DNA of 64,000 nt from Bacteroides sp. 224 (GTDB taxonomy: Bacteria > Bacteroidota > Bacteroidia > Bacteroidales > Bacteroidaceae): NCBI RefSeq assembly GCF_010500995.1, contig NZ_QVMK01000034.1:18179-82178 (forward strand). Reading direction: 5' to 3'. Positions 41,566-51,228 of the stretch are shown piece by piece (within the stretch, counting starts at the first letter, position 1; every line of letters begins with the position of its first letter). A program made the translations under genes and the position numbers. The notes under the pieces are model-generated. The model was given only the letters and a program-made list of their open reading frames with translations, did no database searches and was not told the DNA's origin.

Positions 41566-43203
41566 TTATCCTAAAAAAATCTTCATATCCTCATCTACCG
41601 TGGTAATTCCTCTAATACCAAAATTGTCGATTAGCACTTTGGCAACATTCGGCGAAAGGAATGCAGGCAGTGTAGGCCCTAAGTGGATATTCTTCACTCC
41701 TAAAGAAAGCAGAGCCAGAAGAACAATTACTGCCTTCTGTTCATACCAGGCAATATTATAAGCTATCGGAAGTTCATTTACATCATTCAGTTCAAATACT
41801 TCTTTCAGTTTCAAAGCTATCAACGCCAACGAATAGCTATCGTTACATTGTCCGGCATCCAATACACGTGGAATTCCACCTATATCACCCAATGGTAGTT
41901 TGTTGTAACGGTATTTGGCACATCCTGCTGTAAGGATAATCGTGTCTTTTGGAAGTTTATCGGCAAACTCCGTATAGTAGTTGCGATTCTTCATACGTCC
42001 GTCGCAACCTGCCATTACGAAGAATTTACGGATAGCACCCGATTTTACGGCATCAACTACCTTATCTGCCAACGCAAATACCTGTTCATGAGCAAAACCT
42101 CCGATGATCTCTCCCGTCTCAATTTCGGTAGGGGCTTTGCAGCGTTTGGCATGTTCAATCAGCTTGGAGAAGTCTTTCGCTTGTCCTTCTTTGCGGTCTT
42201 CAATATGTGCGAATCCGCTAAACCCGGAAGCACCTGTGGTATAAACCCGGTCGGAATAAGTAGAGGTGGAACGGGGAGGTACGATGCAGTTAGTGGTAAA
42301 TAGGATAACACCGTTGAATGATTCAAAATCTTCATTCTGACGCCACCATGCACTACCATAGTTACCTGCGAAGTGCTTGTACTTCTTAAATGCGGGATAA
42401 TAATGAGCCGGAAGCATTTCGCTGTGTGTATAAACGTCTACACCTGTACCTTCGGTTTGTTCCAATAAGTCTTGCATATCGCGCAAGTCATGCCCGGATA
42501 TCAATATAGCCGGATTATTACGGACACCGATATTTACTTTGGTTATTTCCGGGTTGCCATAAGTAGAAGTATTAGCCTTATCGAGTAGAGCCATTGTTTT
42601 TACACCGTATTCTCCACATTTAAGAACCAATGCTGTTAACTCATCTACAGAAAGCTCCTGAGTGGTAGCCACCAAGGATTCTTGTATAAAGGTTTGGATA
42701 GCATCATCGTCAAAGCCCAGATTAACAGCATGTTCTGCGTATGCGGCCATCCCTTTTAATCCATATTTGAGCAATTCACGTAAAGAACGTATGTCTTCGT
42801 TTTCTGTTTTAAGAACTCCAACCATAGCAGCCTTTGCCTCCATTTCTTCCAACGTATTTCCTCGCCAAGTCATACAATCGCAATCGACAGTGATGCTTCC
42901 CGCCTCTGCAGCAAGCTTATCGCGTAAGGCGATAGCTTCCTGAATGCGAGTTACAAAACGCTCTTTATCGAAATTGGCATTGGTTATTGTCATAAAGAGC
43001 GACTCCATCACAAAGTGATTGGTCTTTGCCGATACCTCAACCCCTTTTTTACGCATTTCTACTGTATAACAAGAAATACCCTTTAACAGGAATATCAATA
43101 AATCCTGCAAGTTAGCCACATCGGAAGTTTTTCCGCATACACCTTTCAAAGTACAACCTTTGTTTTGTGCTGTTTCCTGACATTGATAGCAAAACATGTT
43201 CAT
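41566..43203 (-). CDS. hcp: Hybrid cluster protein (hydroxylamine reductase)
   Basis: A 545-residue cytoplasmic iron-sulfur enzyme. The N-terminal cysteine set C5, C8, C17, C23 (FCYQCQE ... [10 protein letters not shown]) binds the cubane cluster. The cluster-2 ligands sit in the later [28 protein letters not shown] and [12 protein letters not shown] segments. Hcp reduces hydroxylamine in vitro and nitric oxide in vivo and works in nitrosative stress. No hcr reductase gene is adjacent, as is usual in anaerobes. A CRP/FNR-type palindrome and a -7 match lie 290-330 nt upstream, pointing to regulation by an HcpR-like factor and a leader of about 280 nt. Confidence 0.95.
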   Translation of the reverse strand: MNMFCYQCQETAQNKGCTLKGVCGKTSDVANLQDLLIFLLKGISCYTVEMRKKGVEVSAKTNHFVMESLFMTITNANFDKERFVTRIQEAIALRDKLAAEAGSITVDCDCMTWRGNTLEEMEAKAAMVGVLKTENEDIRSLRELLKYGLKGMAAYAEHAVNLGFDDDAIQTFIQESLVATTQELSVDELTALVLKCGEYGVKTMALLDKANTSTYGNPEITKVNIGVRNNPAILISGHDLRDMQDLLEQTEGTGVDVYTHSEMLPAHYYPAFKKYKHFAGNYGSAWWRQNEDFESFNGVILFTTNCIVPPRSTSTYSDRVYTTGASGFSGFAHIEDRKEGQAKDFSKLIEHAKRCKAPTEIETGEIIGGFAHEQVFALADKVVDAVKSGAIRKFFVMAGCDGRMKNRNYYTEFADKLPKDTIILTAGCAKYRYNKLPLGDIGGIPRVLDAGQCNDSYSLALIALKLKEVFELNDVNELPIAYNIAWYEQKAVIVLLALLSLGVKNIHLGPTLPAFLSPNVAKVLIDNFGIRGITTVDEDMKIFLG

Positions 43204-43282
43204 CTTTTCTTTAATTTTAATTTGTTAGTAATCAGTTTTCTTCTATTATTTCTCTTTGTATATTATATAATAACTTTTTTAC

Positions 43283-43308
43283 GGGAACTTTGTTTAATGT
43301 CTGTTCCC
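43283..43308. other. Hairpin in the hcp leader
   Basis: GGGAAC (43283-43288) pairs with GTTCCC (43303-43308) around a 14-nt loop. If hcp is transcribed from near 43484, this lies in its 5' leader. No terminator-like T-run follows it. Confidence 0.35.
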
Positions 43309-43489
43309 TGCACCTCGTCTATCATATCAGCTTTTTTAAACACTTGAGTTTCTTTGTCACTATCTAATTTCGGACAAACTATGGCTAAAGTGTAATTACG
43401 CATAAAGTAATTGTGAAGTAAAGGAAGTTACATAGTTATTTATTTCTTACAGTCTTTCTTCTCATTAATCTTCTCCAATTATTCTTTTG

Positions 43490-43497
43490 CAAACATA
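43490..43497 (-). promoter_or_regulatory. Candidate -7 element for hcp
   Basis: CAAACATA on the plus strand is TATGTTTG on the minus strand, a TAnnTTTG match. It predicts a start of transcription near 43484. There is no good -33 TTG; the palindrome at 43519-43534 occupies that place, which is what an activator-dependent promoter would look like. Confidence 0.45.
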
Positions 43498-43518
43498 CAG
43501 TGATATGGAGACATAATC

Positions 43519-43534
43519 TGTAACATTTGTTACA
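43519..43534. promoter_or_regulatory. CRP/FNR-superfamily-type operator, TGTAACA-TT-TGTTACA
   Basis: Two perfect 7-bp inverted half-sites around a 2-nt centre. The centre is about 42 bp before the predicted hcp transcription start, the class II activator position for CRP/FNR proteins. HcpR, a member of this superfamily, controls hcp in several anaerobes, so an HcpR-like factor is the likely ligand; its gene is not in the window. Confidence 0.55.
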
Positions 43535-43582
43535 CTCGTCAAATCTATTATGTGGTTGAGTCTGCGTGTGGTGACTTGCCAG

Positions 43583-43638
43583 CCCCGGGCTGCGCTTCGC
43601 TGACCCGGGGTTATGCACATCTCACCCCTATCGGGGTG
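43583..43638. repeat. GC-rich double hairpin
   Basis: Two adjacent hairpins: CCCCGGG (43583-43589) with CCCGGGG (43604-43610), and CACCCC-TATC-GGGGTG (43623-43638). They are strongly GC-rich against AT-rich flanks, so probably a dispersed repeat unit. The stretch 43639-43760 shows nothing else. Confidence 0.5.
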
Positions 43639-43760
43639 ATTGCTGAAGTATGAATTATTTCTGAACACTTATCAAAAACAGAAGGTGATTTGTCTACGAA
43701 ACAGGAATCAGCCGATAATACAAAAATGTATAAACACGATAACATATTCATATATAATGC

Positions 43761-43777
43761 TTAGCTTTGTGAGCTAA
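43761..43777 (+). promoter_or_regulatory. -7 element of the yeiH-like gene inside a palindrome
   Basis: TAGCTTTG (43762-43769) fits TAnnTTTG and lies within the inverted repeat TTAGCT-TTGTG-AGCTAA. The ATG follows at 43788. A repressor binding the palindrome would block the promoter; that is inference. Confidence 0.4.
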
Positions 43778-43787
43778 AAGAAAGAAC

Positions 43788-44810
43788 ATGACTAAAAAGA
43801 AAGCAAACACCATTCATGGTGTACTGTTTGTGGCTTTATTTGCCTGCGCTGCATTTTATATTTCAGATTTTAAGGCATTGCAATACCTATCCTTCAGTCC
43901 ACTGATTATCGGTATCATTATCGGGATGATTTATGGAAATACATTAAAAAAGAATATGCCCGATGAGTGGCTTCCCGGTATCACTTTTTCATCTAAGAAG
44001 CTTTTGCGGCTCGCTATCATTTTATATGGTTTCAGGCTTACTTTTCAGAATGTGATATCAGTAGGTCTTTCGGCTATCGTAGTGGATGTTATCATTATTG
44101 CAAGTGTATTAATTCTTGGGCTTTTATTAGGTAAGCTTCTAAAGATAGATAAGGAAATATCCCTGCTTACCAGTACCGGTAGCGCAATATGTGGTGCAGC
44201 CGCTATTTTAGGTATGGAACCGGTATTGAATAACAAGCCTCATAAAACAGCGATTGCGGTATCTACTGTTGTTATTTTCGGCACCATCTCGATGTTCTTA
44301 TACCCCATACTTTACAGAAACGGATGGCTCGACCTTAACGCCCAGCAATGGGGACTCTATACCGGTGCCACCGTGCACGAGGTAGCGCATGTAGTTGGAG
44401 CAGGAAATGCAATGGGCGAAAGCATATCCGAAGTAGCTATCATTGTAAAAATGATCCGGGTAATCTTTCTGGCTCCTGTTTTGTTAATCTTCGCACTCAT
44501 CATTGCTCAACAGGCCAAGCGAACAGCAGGCGGCGGCCAAAGTAGCATCAAAATAGCGGTGCCCTGGTTTGCATTCGGCTTCATTGCCGTCATTGGTTTT
44601 AATTCGTTGAATCTTTTGCCGCAAGTTGTAGTGGATGGCATCAATTATATAGATACATTCTTACTCACCATGGCTATGACTGCCTTAGGGATGGAAACTC
44701 ACTTAAAGAAATTCAAAGAGGCAGGTGCTAAACCTTTCCTATTAGCCTTTATCTTGTTTTTATGGCTGTTGGTTGGGGGGTATTTTGTGGTAAAGTGGGT
44801 ATCGTTTTAA
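43788..44810 (+). CDS. YeiH family putative sulfate exporter
   Basis: A 340-residue inner-membrane protein of the UPF0324/PSE family (PF03601) with about ten membrane segments. Family motifs include the LRLAIILYGFRLTF segment, LTSTGSAICGAAAILG and the GATVHEVAHVVGAGNAMG motif in the second half. Members are annotated as sulfate exporters or are linked to taurine and sulfolactate metabolism, but the substrate is unproven here. It is followed 13 nt later by the dihydrouridine synthase gene and probably shares its transcript. Its own promoter lies within a palindrome. Confidence 0.88.
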   Translation: MTKKKANTIHGVLFVALFACAAFYISDFKALQYLSFSPLIIGIIIGMIYGNTLKKNMPDEWLPGITFSSKKLLRLAIILYGFRLTFQNVISVGLSAIVVDVIIIASVLILGLLLGKLLKIDKEISLLTSTGSAICGAAAILGMEPVLNNKPHKTAIAVSTVVIFGTISMFLYPILYRNGWLDLNAQQWGLYTGATVHEVAHVVGAGNAMGESISEVAIIVKMIRVIFLAPVLLIFALIIAQQAKRTAGGGQSSIKIAVPWFAFGFIAVIGFNSLNLLPQVVVDGINYIDTFLLTMAMTALGMETHLKKFKEAGAKPFLLAFILFLWLLVGGYFVVKWVSF

Positions 44811-44823
44811 TACCACCACACCC

Positions 44824-45762
44824 ATGCATTACATCACTCTCCCTATTCATTTTGCTCCATTACAGGGATATACAGATGCCATCTATCGCCATGCACATGC
44901 ATTTAGCCTTGGTGGTATAGATCATTATTATACTCCTTTTGTGAGAATAGAGAAGGGAGAATTCAGAAACAAAGACCTCAAAGATATAATACCCGAGAAC
45001 AATAAAATATCTTCCCCGGTTCCTCAACTAATTGCCGCAGAACCGGAGGAAATGAAAAGGATTGTTACTCTCTTTATAGAAAATGGATATCGAGAGATTG
45101 ATATCAATCTGGGTTGTCCTTTTCCCTTAATTGTTAAGAAGAAAAAGGGTTCGGGGCTTCTACCTTATCCGGAGCAAGTGAAAGAACTGCTATGTACTGT
45201 GCAGCAATTTCCAGACATCCGGTTCTCCGTTAAAATGAGATTAGGTTTACATTCGGCCGAAGAAAGTATAAACTTGCTTCCGATATTGAACGACATACCT
45301 TTAAAACACATCACCCTGCACCCTCGACTGGGGATTCAGCAATACAAAGGGGAGGTTGACCTAAAAGGATTTGGCTTGTTTTATGAGCAATGCAATCATC
45401 CATTAATCTACAATGGAGATATTAAATGTATTGAAGATATTCAGAGAATACAGCAACATTACCCTAAACTTTCGGGAGTAATGATCGGCAGAGGCCTATT
45501 AACCAATCCCGCGCTGGCACTGGAATACAAGGAGGGTAAACAACTTACTGTTGAAGAGTTCAAAGAAAAGATGAATCGAATGCACCAATATGTGTATGAA
45601 CATTATCGCAATCGCATCGAAGGTGGAGATGCGCAACTTCTCAACAAAATGAAAACGTTCTGGGAATACCCTTATCCGGAATTAGACAGAAAAGTAAAGA
45701 AGAAAATTCAGAAATGTACCAGATTGACTGATTATGAGGAAATAGTTGGCAGTACACTATAA
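44824..45762 (+). CDS. tRNA-dihydrouridine synthase family protein
   Basis: A 312-residue FMN enzyme that reduces uridine in the tRNA D-loop. It begins with the FMN-binding FAPLQGYTDAIYR (residues 10-22), has the NLGCPFP motif with catalytic C98, KMRLG at about 139-143, and GDIKCIEDIQRI and GVMIGRGLLTNPAL near 200-228. It is the short Bacteroidetes type, not clearly DusA, DusB or DusC, so no symbol is given. It ends at a bidirectional terminator facing the convergent small acidic protein gene. Confidence 0.88.
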   Translation: MHYITLPIHFAPLQGYTDAIYRHAHAFSLGGIDHYYTPFVRIEKGEFRNKDLKDIIPENNKISSPVPQLIAAEPEEMKRIVTLFIENGYREIDINLGCPFPLIVKKKKGSGLLPYPEQVKELLCTVQQFPDIRFSVKMRLGLHSAEESINLLPILNDIPLKHITLHPRLGIQQYKGEVDLKGFGLFYEQCNHPLIYNGDIKCIEDIQRIQQHYPKLSGVMIGRGLLTNPALALEYKEGKQLTVEEFKEKMNRMHQYVYEHYRNRIEGGDAQLLNKMKTFWEYPYPELDRKVKKKIQKCTRLTDYEEIVGSTL

Positions 45763-45765
45763 ATA

Positions 45766-45789
45766 AAGCCCGACTTTTCAGCCGGGCTT
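45766..45789. terminator. Bidirectional terminator between dus and the small acidic protein gene
   Basis: AAGCCCG (45766-45772) pairs with CGGGCTT (45783-45789) over a 10-nt loop. A-rich DNA before it and T-rich DNA after it suit both directions. Confidence 0.7.
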
Positions 45790-45816
45790 CCATTTATTTT
45801 CGAGTTTTACAGGACC

Positions 45817-46152
45817 TTAGTCTATCTGTCCTAAGGAGTTTCCGTATTCCATTTCTCCTTGTACAATGAACAAGATTTCTTCCGGATCATATTCACCCAT
45901 TTCGTCCTTTTTTGCTTCATTAACGATATATTCAACCACTTGTTCCAAATCGAGATTCACATATCCCTCTTCGTCAGGTTCGGCGTCCAGTATACCACTT
46001 TCTGCATAATATTCGTCCATTAGATCCAGGAAGTAGCAAAATTCATCATTGGTGAACTTCTCTTTCAATTCCTGGGGCAAATAGTTCTTGATGTACTCGA
46101 TGGTCTTTTCGTCATCGGCATCATTTAGTAAAAAGTCTTCTTCCTGTCCCAT
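45817..46152 (-). CDS. Small acidic protein of unknown function
   Basis: A 111-residue protein from the ATG at 46152 (MGQEEDFLLNDADD); an in-frame ATG at 46188 would add 12 residues. It is strongly acidic throughout (EYIKNYLPQELKEKFTND, DAEPDEEGYVNLDLEQVVEYI, EYDPEEILFIVQGE), with no membrane segment or cysteine cluster. I do not recognise a family, though it reads as a genuine folded protein. It lies 49 nt after trxA on the same strand and probably shares its transcript, ending at the terminator near 45780. Confidence 0.75.
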   Translation of the reverse strand: MGQEEDFLLNDADDEKTIEYIKNYLPQELKEKFTNDEFCYFLDLMDEYYAESGILDAEPDEEGYVNLDLEQVVEYIVNEAKKDEMGEYDPEEILFIVQGEMEYGNSLGQID

Positions 46153-46201
46153 AAAACTATCTGTTTTTTTAGTTACTAAAGGATTCACTCCTTTATCTTA
46201 C

Positions 46202-46516
46202 TTATACTAAAGAGTCTATTTTTCCTTTATACACATTCTTTGCAGCAGCACCTACTTGCTTATCCACTACTTCGCCATTTTTAATAAAAAGTACAGTAGG
46301 GATATTACGGATGCCATAAGTAGCCGGAAGATCGGGGTTTTCGTCAATATCACATTTGCCGATGATTGCTTTTCCTTCGTATTCCGCTGCTAATTCTTCA
46401 ATTACAGGACCTACTTGCTTACAAGGTCCACACCATGGAGCCCAAAAGTCGATAACAACTAATTTTCCTTCATTCAATAAACCTTCTACATTGCTGTCGG
46501 TAATTTCTAATGCCAT
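46202..46516 (-). CDS. trxA: Thioredoxin
   Basis: A 104-residue cytosolic disulfide reductase. The active site is FWAPWCGPCK with C29 and C32, the cis-proline loop is RNIPTVLFIKNG at about 70-81, and the length is that of classical TrxA. It lacks a signal peptide, so it is cytoplasmic. It has its own promoter overlapping the dnaE stop codon and precedes the small acidic protein gene. Confidence 0.94.
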   Translation of the reverse strand: MALEITDSNVEGLLNEGKLVVIDFWAPWCGPCKQVGPVIEELAAEYEGKAIIGKCDIDENPDLPATYGIRNIPTVLFIKNGEVVDKQVGAAAKNVYKGKIDSLV

Positions 46517-46563
46517 ATCAATTTCTATTTTTAGGTTAGTATTCTATGTTACTATATTCTATA

Positions 46564-46592
46564 CAAAGATAATCAATTTATACGATATTCAA
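46564..46592 (-). promoter_or_regulatory. Promoter of trxA overlapping the dnaE 3' end
   Basis: On the minus strand a -33 TTG (46590-46592) and a -7 TATCTTTG (46564-46571) are 18 nt apart, slightly shorter than usual. The -33 element lies inside the last codons of dnaE. Confidence 0.5.
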
Positions 46593-49500
46593 GTTCCGAA
46601 TGCTCTTTTAAGTAAGAAACAAGCTCATTTCCTACAGAAAGCTTCACCGGACGTGACACAAAGTCAATAGTCCCCCCTTGATGGTCGTCCGGATCTTGTA
46701 TCCTGAAACAGAGTTCGGCATTGCCCGGAGAGCTCTGTATTATGGAAGCTAAATCGGCTACAAGTGCTGTATTTAAAGAAGGCAGTGGAATGGTGATGGT
46801 TATCTTTTCAATCAGTTTTTCTTTCACATCGGAAAGCAATTCAATAGAACCTACTTTAATTTCCATTTCATTGGCATTCCACTGTTTGGGTTGGCATTTG
46901 GCTCGCATAAACAAAAAGCGACCTTCCTGCATATAGTTCTGGAAGTTAATCCAATCCTGCCCAAAGAATGCCAGCTCGGCCGAACCGGAGTAATCTTCCA
47001 CACGGGCAATTCCGTACGGACTTCCTTTTTTAGATATCCCCTGACGCACACCTATCACAATGCCTCCCATGGTGATGTCTCTGGTTTCCAGCGCACTTCT
47101 GTCGGCAAGTTCAATCATTTTAGTGTTGCACACATGCTCAAGCACAATTTCATATTCATCCAACGGATGGGCAGAGAGGTAGATACCAATTAATTCTCTT
47201 TCTTTATTCAATCTTTCCAGATCGTTCCAACGCTCTGCCTGTGGTATTTCGGGAGTAGCCACATCTATCACATTTTCACCTCCAAAAAGAGAGTTGGCAG
47301 CTACAGATTTATCTGTTTGGTACTTATTTCCATACCGCATCAGTGTTTCAAGAAAGACATCTCCTTTGGAATTGGCAGCAAAATACTGCTCTCTTTTCAT
47401 CTCGGGGAAACTATCGAAAGCTCCGGCCAAAGCCAGGTTTTCCATATTCTTTTTATTGCAGGCATTCAGGTTGACGCGTTGCACAAAATCGAAGATACCT
47501 TTAAAAGGACCATTCTCACGGCGTTCATCTACAATACATTGTACTGCATTCTCTCCTACTCCTTTCACGGCTCCTAATCCGAAGCGAATGTTTCCTTCTT
47601 TATTAACAGTAAATTTCAGGTTACTTTCATTCACATCCGGCCCCAACACTTCCATGTTCATAGACTTACACTCGTCCATGAACTTAGTGATTTCCGTAAT
47701 GTTCGAAATATTTCGACTCATAACGGCAGCCATATATTCGGCCGGATAATTGGCCTTCAGGTAAGCCGTTTGATAAGCTACCCAAGAATAGCAAGTAGCA
47801 TGTGATTTGTTAAACGCATAAGAAGCAAACTTTTCCCAGTCGGCCCAGATCTTTTCCAATACTTTTGGGTCGTGCCCATTCGATTTTCCACCTTCGATAA
47901 ATTTGGGCTTCATCTGATCCAGCTTATCACGCAGCTTCTTACCCATAGCTTTACGCAGGGCATCAGACTCTCCACGAGTGAAGTTACCCAACAGACGAGA
48001 CAAAAGCATGACCTGTTCCTGATATACCGTAATTCCATAAGTATCTTTCAGGTAGGTTTCCATAACCGGAATATCATAGATAATAGGCTTCCGACCGTGC
48101 TTACGTTCAATAAAGTCGGGAATATAATCCATAGGTCCCGGGCGATAAAGCGCGTTCATCGCAATCAAGTCTTCGAAGGTAGAAGGTTGCAACTCCCGCA
48201 GGTATTTCTGCATCCCGGCAGACTCAAACTGGAATGTTCCCACTGTTCTCCCTTCACTATATAATTGATAAGTGGCGGGGTCTTCAATGGAGATGTTCTC
48301 CATATCAATGGTTTCTCCGGTACGCAAACGGATATTCTCAACCGCTTCTTTAATGATGGACAAAGTCTTTAGTCCCAAGAAGTCCATCTTAATCAGTCCG
48401 GTATCTTCAATCACGGAGCCTTCATACTGGGTTACCAGCATTTTCTCTCCGGTTTCTTTATCGTCGGCGGTACTTACGGGTACCCAATCGGTGATATCGT
48501 CTCGACAAATAATGATACCACAGGCATGTACACCTGTACCACGCACATTCCCTTCCAGTATCTTGGCATACTTAATGGTATCTCTGACTAAAGGATCGGG
48601 AGATGCTTCGGCGGCTTGCAATTCCGGCACATAATCAATGGCGTTTTGCAGATTTACTTTTTTATCGGGTATTCGGTCGGGCACCAGCTTGGTTAACCTG
48701 TCAGACTCCGATAATGGCAATTTCTGTACGCGGGCTACGTCTTTCAAAGACATCTTGGTAGCCATCGTGCCATACGTAATGATATGAGCTACTTTCTCAT
48801 ATCCATATTTTTCTGTTACCCAACGCAAAACTTCCCCTCTACCATCATCATCGAAGTCGATATCAATATCGGGCAAAGAGATACGGTCGGGATTAAGGAA
48901 ACGTTCAAACAGCAAATCGTATTTAATTGGGTCAATCAATGTAATTCCCAAACAATAAGCCACGGCAGAACCGGCAGCAGATCCACGCCCGGGACCTACG
49001 GAAACGCCCATATTACGTGCGGCGGCAATGAAATCCTGTACAATTAAGAAGTAGCCGGGGAAACCCATTGTTTTCATAATGTGAAGTTCGAAAACCAAAC
49101 GTTCTTTCACTTCGGGTTCTAACGGATCGCCATATTTGCTCTTAGCCTTGTCAAAAGTTAATTTAGCCAGATAATCACCTTCCAATTTGATACGGTATAG
49201 TTTTTCGTAGCCTCCCAAACTGCTGATCTTGGCATGTGCATCGGCTTCGCTCAATACTACCTGCCCGTTTTCATCGCGGGTAAATTCATTGAATATATCT
49301 TCTTCCGTATATTTTTGCCTGTACTCTTCTTCCGTACCAAATTCTTCGGGAATCTCGTACTGGGGCATGATAGGCGGATTATCAATAGTATAGTATTCTA
49401 CTTTATCGCAAATTTCGGTTGTATTGGACAGTGCTTCGGGAACATCCGCAAAGAGTTCATTCATTTCTTCGCGGGTCTTCATCCACTCCTGCTTGGTATA

Positions 49501-50373
49501 ATACATACGTTTGGGGTCGTCCAAATCTTTTCCTGTACTAAGACAGATTAAGCGGTCGTGCGCCTCGGCATGTTCTTCGTTCACAAAATGCACGTCGTTG
49601 GAACAGATCAACTTTACGTTGTGCTTTTTGGCAAGTTCTATCAGGTGCTTGTTGACATGCTGCTGCAATGGATAAGCTTCATGGTTGGCATTCGGAACGG
49701 TGGCTCTATGGCGTTGAAGTTCCAGGTAATAATCGTCGCCAAACAGATTCTTATACCATTGAATGGCTTCTTCTGCCTCCTCATATTGTTCGTTGGTAAT
49801 GCGCTTGGGTACTTCTCCTCCTAAACAGGCGGAACAAATAATCAAACCTTCGTGATATTTCTCCAATTCATTCCGGTCGGTACGTGGACGCATGTAATAA
49901 CCATCTGTCCAAGCTTTGGATACAAGTTTAATAAGGTTATGATATCCGGTTTTATTTTTAGCAAGCACCACTAAGTGATATCCGCTTTGATCGGTCTTTC
50001 CTTCTTTCTTGTCCATGGTTCTCCGAGCCACATACATTTCGCACCCGATGATGGGTTTAAAGAGTTTGGCTTCGGTTTCTGCCAATTCTGTTCGAAGAGC
50101 GGCCAATTGTGCTTCTTTATCTTCGCCTTCCGTTTCGTTTTTCTCCAAGTCGGCAATTTGCTTTTTCAGCCCTTTAATTGCCTTGTTAGTACCCCCGTTT
50201 TTCTTCGATACATAGTCATAGAACTCCTTGATTCCAAACATGTTACCATGATCGGTAACAGCGATTCCCTTCATCCCGTTTTTCATCGCTTTATCGACCA
50301 ATGCGCTTACGCTGGCCTGACCGTCTAACAAAGAATATTGGGTGTGAACATGTAAATGAACAAAATCTTGCAT
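46573..50373 (-). CDS. dnaE: DNA polymerase III subunit alpha
   Basis: A 1266-residue replicative polymerase subunit. The PHP domain starts at the N-terminus (FVHLHVHTQYSLLDG) with its metal-binding histidines; an insertion of charged residues lies at about 65-100. The polymerase core has VGPGRGSAAGS and the catalytic acidic motif PDIDIDFDDDGR. Tandem HhH and OB-fold domains occupy the C-terminal third. The start at 50373 (MQDFVHLHVHT) is preferred to an ATG ten codons earlier because the family begins right before the PHP strand. It is the DnaE1 type by length and layout. Confidence 0.96.
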   Translation of the reverse strand: MQDFVHLHVHTQYSLLDGQASVSALVDKAMKNGMKGIAVTDHGNMFGIKEFYDYVSKKNGGTNKAIKGLKKQIADLEKNETEGEDKEAQLAALRTELAETEAKLFKPIIGCEMYVARRTMDKKEGKTDQSGYHLVVLAKNKTGYHNLIKLVSKAWTDGYYMRPRTDRNELEKYHEGLIICSACLGGEVPKRITNEQYEEAEEAIQWYKNLFGDDYYLELQRHRATVPNANHEAYPLQQHVNKHLIELAKKHNVKLICSNDVHFVNEEHAEAHDRLICLSTGKDLDDPKRMYYTKQEWMKTREEMNELFADVPEALSNTTEICDKVEYYTIDNPPIMPQYEIPEEFGTEEEYRQKYTEEDIFNEFTRDENGQVVLSEADAHAKISSLGGYEKLYRIKLEGDYLAKLTFDKAKSKYGDPLEPEVKERLVFELHIMKTMGFPGYFLIVQDFIAAARNMGVSVGPGRGSAAGSAVAYCLGITLIDPIKYDLLFERFLNPDRISLPDIDIDFDDDGRGEVLRWVTEKYGYEKVAHIITYGTMATKMSLKDVARVQKLPLSESDRLTKLVPDRIPDKKVNLQNAIDYVPELQAAEASPDPLVRDTIKYAKILEGNVRGTGVHACGIIICRDDITDWVPVSTADDKETGEKMLVTQYEGSVIEDTGLIKMDFLGLKTLSIIKEAVENIRLRTGETIDMENISIEDPATYQLYSEGRTVGTFQFESAGMQKYLRELQPSTFEDLIAMNALYRPGPMDYIPDFIERKHGRKPIIYDIPVMETYLKDTYGITVYQEQVMLLSRLLGNFTRGESDALRKAMGKKLRDKLDQMKPKFIEGGKSNGHDPKVLEKIWADWEKFASYAFNKSHATCYSWVAYQTAYLKANYPAEYMAAVMSRNISNITEITKFMDECKSMNMEVLGPDVNESNLKFTVNKEGNIRFGLGAVKGVGENAVQCIVDERRENGPFKGIFDFVQRVNLNACNKKNMENLALAGAFDSFPEMKREQYFAANSKGDVFLETLMRYGNKYQTDKSVAANSLFGGENVIDVATPEIPQAERWNDLERLNKERELIGIYLSAHPLDEYEIVLEHVCNTKMIELADRSALETRDITMGGIVIGVRQGISKKGSPYGIARVEDYSGSAELAFFGQDWINFQNYMQEGRFLFMRAKCQPKQWNANEMEIKVGSIELLSDVKEKLIEKITITIPLPSLNTALVADLASIIQSSPGNAELCFRIQDPDDHQGGTIDFVSRPVKLSVGNELVSYLKEHSELEYRIN

Positions 50374-50481
50374 AGTGTGAAGCTCCTTCTTTTTTGAGTT
50401 CATAAAGTTACTACCTACGCCACGACTAACAAAGATTATTCTCTAAAAGTTATCAACAAACTTCATTTATACCTTAATTAC

Positions 50482-50512
50482 TTGTTATATTTTTAAAATA
50501 GCTCTATTTTTG
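50482..50512 (+). promoter_or_regulatory. Promoter of the psd-pssA operon
   Basis: A -33 TTG (50482-50484) and a -7 TATTTTTG (50505-50512) are 20 nt apart. The ATG of psd follows at 50537. Confidence 0.65.
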
Positions 50513-50536
50513 CCGATAATTCATTAAAGGAAAAAC

Positions 50537-51226
50537 ATGGGTAGACGATTAAAAAAACTAAGAAAGATTAGAATACATCACGAAGGAACAGAACTTTTAA
50601 TAGTCTCCTGTTTATTACTACTCTTACTGAATGCTATGTTATACTATGCATTCGAATGCAAAATCGCTTTCTATATTATAGCTACCACCAGTATTGTACT
50701 GTACTCTTTGTTGGTGAACTTCTTTCGATGCCCCATTCGGGTATTTGAGCAAGACACAGAGAAGATTGTAGTTGCTCCTGCCGATGGTAAGATTGTAGTA
50801 ATCGAAGAAGTAGATGAACATGAGTACTTTCACGATCGTCGTTTGATGATCTCCATCTTTATGAGTGTAGTTAATGTACACGCTAACTGGTATCCCGTAG
50901 ACGGCGTTGTGAAAAAGGTTGCTCACCATAATGGTAAATTCCTGAAAGCATGGCTCCCAAAAGCCAGTACGGAAAATGAGCGTTCTACTGTAGTGATTGA
51001 GACTCCCGAAGGAGTAGAGGTATTGACACGCCAGATAGCCGGAGCTATGGCACGCCGCATTGTTACATACGCCAAGGTAGGCGAAGAATGTTATATCGAC
51101 GAGCACATGGGATTCATTAAATTCGGTTCTCGTGTGGATGTATACCTCCCATTAGGTACAGAAGTCCATGTAACAATGGGACAGCTGACTACTGGTAATC
51201 AAACTGTTATCGCAAAACTTAAATAA
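50537..51226 (+). CDS. psd: Phosphatidylserine decarboxylase family protein
   Basis: A 229-residue pyruvoyl enzyme that turns phosphatidylserine into phosphatidylethanolamine, the main membrane lipid. Membrane segments lie at about residues 19-37 and 43-62. The family motif [13 protein letters not shown] is at 111-123, and the self-cleavage site is G197-S198 in [13 protein letters not shown], giving the small pyruvoyl alpha chain. It is the short PSD-A type. pssA begins 2 nt downstream, so the two steps of the pathway are co-expressed. Confidence 0.93.
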   Translation: MGRRLKKLRKIRIHHEGTELLIVSCLLLLLLNAMLYYAFECKIAFYIIATTSIVLYSLLVNFFRCPIRVFEQDTEKIVVAPADGKIVVIEEVDEHEYFHDRRLMISIFMSVVNVHANWYPVDGVVKKVAHHNGKFLKAWLPKASTENERSTVVIETPEGVEVLTRQIAGAMARRIVTYAKVGEECYIDEHMGFIKFGSRVDVYLPLGTEVHVTMGQLTTGNQTVIAKLK

Positions 51227-51228
51227 AA

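Noticed and set aside
43436-43618. Short minus-strand open frames upstream of hcp
   Set aside because: They run across the GC-rich double hairpin and the operator and have no coding character.
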